Assembly (NCBI GenBank): GCA_029865665.1
Contig: JARXAV010000071.1
Location: forward strand, 1-16,147
DNA length: 16,147 bases
Reading direction: 5' to 3'
Source of the DNA: Flectobacillus sp.
GTDB lineage: Bacteria; Bacteroidota; Bacteroidia; Cytophagales; Spirosomataceae
Part shown: positions 14,405 to 16,147 of the stretch, piece by piece
Position numbering within the stretch: the first letter of the stretch is position 1
Layout of the letters: each line of letters begins with the position of its first letter
Program-made: the position numbers and the translations under genes
Notes under the pieces: model-generated
What the model was told of the DNA's origin: nothing
Database searches by the model: none
The model's input: only the letters and a program-made list of their open reading frames with translations

Positions 14405-15829
14405 TTACTTATCATCCACTCTAGCCTCAATGATACGTTGAATGTCTGTGGGTACGTTTGATAAAAAATCGTAGCCTGTCAGTTTTTCTATCATATCTAC
14501 TGATACTCGGTAGCTTCGCCAATTGGTTACTTCTAAGGAATTTTTATTGGGAATATTCACCGCAATTATTCGAGTATTGGCATTAACTCTACTGGCATCA
14601 TTTTCGCCAATGGGTAAGATTACGATGATTTTCCACAGCGAAACGGGTACGATAATATCGTTATTTTTCCCGATTGTTTGGGCTGTCCCGTTTGCTCCTG
14701 TTCCTCCCTTACCAAGTACGCCTGCAATGACATATACTTCGTTGGCATCACCCAATTGGTTGCGAGTATATTCTTCTAAACTTTTCCAGATACCACGGTT
14801 ATGTTCGGGGGCTTGAGGAGCCATATTCGTCATATAGAATGATTCTTGGTTAGATAGCAAGTCTCCGTCACGGTCGTCGGACGGGCAAAGGTGTCCTCTG
14901 TCGAAACCCGTATTGGCATAGTCTCTCGGTGTAACGGCATACCAGCCTTGCGGTAGTTTATCATCAGGTCTAAAATCGTTTTGCCTTGGTGTTTCTCCTT
15001 TCCAAGCCGAACTTAAATGCCAGCTAATCCAGTTGGCTGTTCCTTTATTACGGTTATACGAAAGCGAATAAGCCTGTTTTTCCATTAGGTAATTATCTTC
15101 GTACGAGGTATTTTTTACCGCACCGCTCGGGTTACCTAATGTCAGGTTGTTATCACGTGTTGCCACGCTTTTCTTATTCGGACTAGGTGTTGGGCTAGGA
15201 CTTGGCGTTGGTGGTGCAGGCGGATAGTAAGTGCCTGTCTGATAGGTAACAATGCTCAAATCGTCTATGTTCAGACGATTACTTGTACCATCTGTTTTTC
15301 TGATTTCAATACGGCACGCCTCAGCTGTATTCAGAATCAAACTCAGCTCTTTTAATACTTTGTTGGTAGCCGTCGTGCTGTTGATACGAGTCCATGAACT
15401 ACCTCCGTTTTTAGATAAATAGACATCAAACGTAACACTTTGGTCAAGTTGATAAACGGCATAGTTAAATTTAAGCTGTTGAATCCCCGTAGGTACATCA
15501 AATGCCATGCTTATTTTACCAGATTCTTTGACACGAATAGCTTTTGTACCGTGTTTACTATCGTTGTCGGCAGAACCCATCATGGCATTTTCTAAGTACC
15601 ACTGTCCCGAACTTACCGAGATTGTACCTCCTTCGTATTTGTTCTTGCTGGCATCGTCGAAGCCTTCTGGAAAATTAGTCGCTACTTTAACTTTTACCGA
15701 ACTGGAAGTGACCACTGGAGGAGTACTGGTCGTAGTGGTAGGCACATAGCTAACACAGGCATTTAAGAATAAACTGCATCCAAATAGGAAAGCCGCTCCG
15801 TAATTTTTTTTGAAGAAGGTTGTTTTCAT
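14405..15829 (-). CDS. Lipoprotein DNA/RNA non-specific endonuclease with N-terminal beta-sandwich
   Basis: The protein has 474 residues. A lipoprotein signal ends at LNAC (Cys25), so the product should be lipid-anchored in the envelope. Residues about 45-197 form a beta-sandwich resembling a carbohydrate-binding or jelly-roll module (SVTFDVYLSKNGGSSW and a closing NIDDLSIV strand). A Pro/Ser/Thr linker follows at 203-217. Residues about 225-465 are the Endonuclease_NS (NucA) domain: FDRGHLCPSDDR with catalytic His313, FYMTNMAPQ at 331-339 and EHNRGIWKSLE with the metal-binding Asn344. All key residues are present, so it should cut DNA and RNA outside the cytoplasm, for example for nutrient phosphate or nucleotide recovery. 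The gene converges on the FN3 gene. Its 3' end is repeated as a relic at 3842-3915. Confidence 0.92.
   Translation of the reverse strand: MKTTFFKKNYGAAFLFGCSLFLNACVSYVPTTTTSTPPVVTSSSVKVKVATNFPEGFDDASKNKYEGGTISVSSGQWYLENAMMGSADNDSKHGTKAIRVKESGKISMAFDVPTGIQQLKFNYAVYQLDQSVTFDVYLSKNGGSSWTRINSTTATNKVLKELSLILNTAEACRIEIRKTDGTSNRLNIDDLSIVTYQTGTYYPPAPPTPSPSPTPSPNKKSVATRDNNLTLGNPSGAVKNTSYEDNYLMEKQAYSLSYNRNKGTANWISWHLSSAWKGETPRQNDFRPDDKLPQGWYAVTPRDYANTGFDRGHLCPSDDRDGDLLSNQESFYMTNMAPQAPEHNRGIWKSLEEYTRNQLGDANEVYVIAGVLGKGGTGANGTAQTIGKNNDIIVPVSLWKIIVILPIGENDASRVNANTRIIAVNIPNKNSLEVTNWRSYRVSVDMIEKLTGYDFLSNVPTDIQRIIEARVDDK
14409..14463. repeat. 55-bp direct repeat, right copy
   Basis: This is the intact partner of 3846-3900, lying within the last codons of the nuclease gene. 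The copies are 10.5 kb apart in the same orientation with the three-gene surface module between them. Confidence 0.8.
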
Positions 15830-15842
15830 GGAGTTGGTGGGT

Positions 15843-15938
15843 TACGGGTAAATGGGTTTTAACCCGTTTAAGTTTACGGGTAAACAGGTTTTAACCTGTT
15901 TAAGTTTATGGGTCAACGGGTTTTAACCCGTTGAAATT
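15843..15938 (+). repeat. Three tandem 32-bp palindromic repeat units
   Basis: Units begin at 15843, 15875 and 15907, each starting ta(c/t)gggt and containing a palindrome such as acgggttttaacccgt, followed by tttaagttt or a variant. The arms vary between units (aacaggttttaacctgtt in the second) but the changes are compensated on both sides, so the hairpin is kept. The array starts 14 bp upstream of the nuclease start codon. Confidence 0.85.
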
Positions 15939-15950
15939 AATATTATGTAT

Positions 15951-16024
15951 CGACGGGTTAAAACCCATCTACCCCAATCGACGGGCTAAAACCCGTCAGC
16001 CCCAATAAAACCCATCTACCCAAT
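15951..16024 (-). repeat. 28-bp palindromic repeat units in inverted orientation
   Basis: Two units begin at 15951 and 15979, each opening cgacggg(t/c)taaaaccc and closing with ccccaat. A partial third unit runs from 16007. They are the reverse-complement form of the 32-bp units to their left, separated from them by 12 bp of AT-rich DNA, so the region as a whole is a large imperfect inverted repeat. Confidence 0.8.
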
Positions 16025-16026
16025 AA

Positions 16027-16065
16027 AAAAGAAGGTACAAAATCAACGACTCTGTACCTTCTTTT
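16027..16065 (-). terminator. Strong terminator of the right-edge gene (bidirectional stem)
   Basis: aaaagaaggtac (16027-16038) pairs perfectly with gtaccttctttt (16054-16065) over 12 bp around a 15-nt loop. The A-rich left arm supplies a T-run on the minus strand, 30 bp past the stop of the right-edge gene. It would separate that gene from the nuclease. Confidence 0.8.
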
Positions 16066-16094
16066 GTTGTATGTGATATTGATTCGTGGGAATC

Positions 16095-16147
16095 TTATTT
16101 TGCATAATTTACAGCACGCATTTCACGAATTACCGTTACTTTGATTT
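16095..16147 (-). CDS. 3' end of an unidentified gene (partial)
   Basis: The minus-strand frame entering from the right edge gives 16 or 17 residues ending KVTVIREMRAVNYAK and a TAA (16095-16097). A strong terminator hairpin follows at the right distance, which supports this as a real gene end. The fragment is too short to name a family. Confidence 0.6.
   Translation of the reverse strand, partial: IKVTVIREMRAVNYAK

Noticed and set aside
14523..14816. 97-codon open frame on the plus strand
   Set aside because: It is antisense to the nuclease domain containing the DRGH motif, which is clearly the real coding strand.
15843..16024. CRISPR array
   Set aside because: The units are contiguous palindromes without unique spacers, their orientation flips half-way, and no cas gene is present.

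Overview
The window looks like a chromosomal segment of a Bacteroidota bacterium, probably of the Cytophagales/Spirosomaceae type. This is inferred from AT-rich DNA, AUG starts preceded by A-rich leaders without clear Shine-Dalgarno sites, TAnnTTTG-like promoter elements, an outer-membrane barrel ending in Phe, a giant TANFOR-like exported protein, and many small palindromic intergenic repeats with a TTTTAA core. No taxonomic marker gene is present, so the assignment is not firm.

Left part (1-3450): the 3' end of an unidentified gene with a strong terminator; an AT-rich hypothetical gene (208-771) bracketed by two diverged direct copies of that gene's 3' end; a two-gene unit made of a DUF3883/NO VEIN C-terminal, PD-(D/E)XK-like protein (960-1721) and a 63-residue zinc-ribbon protein (1734-1925); a DUF6714-like gene split by one in-frame TAA (2019-2570); and an intact transglutaminase-like protein with a Cys-His-Asp triad (2665-3447). 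This part reads as a patchy accessory region with decayed and inserted pieces.

Middle gap (3448-4131): it is not empty. It holds a 54-codon ORF (3651-3815) resembling the leader of a ribosomally made, modified peptide, a decayed relic of the C-terminus of the nuclease gene found 10.5 kb downstream (3842-3915, minus strand), one good and one weak terminator-like hairpin, and a candidate promoter for the next operon.

Right-centre (4132-14363): three same-strand genes that form one exported module. They encode a 563-residue outer-membrane beta-barrel, a 2081-residue TANFOR-like giant secreted protein, and a 723-residue protein of about six fibronectin-III-like modules. All have signal peptides and none shows an obvious type IX secretion C-terminal signal. 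The module is the best candidate here for an undescribed surface system: the barrel could anchor or export the giant protein, with the FN3 protein as a partner, but this is inference. It is bracketed by 55-bp direct repeats (47/55 identical by hand count), both derived from the nuclease 3' end.

Right end (14364-16147): a symmetric terminator hairpin separates the module from a convergent lipoprotein DNA/RNA non-specific endonuclease (14405-15829). Upstream of the nuclease lies an array of palindromic repeats in two opposing orientations, then a 12-bp-stem terminator and the last 16 codons of another minus-strand gene.
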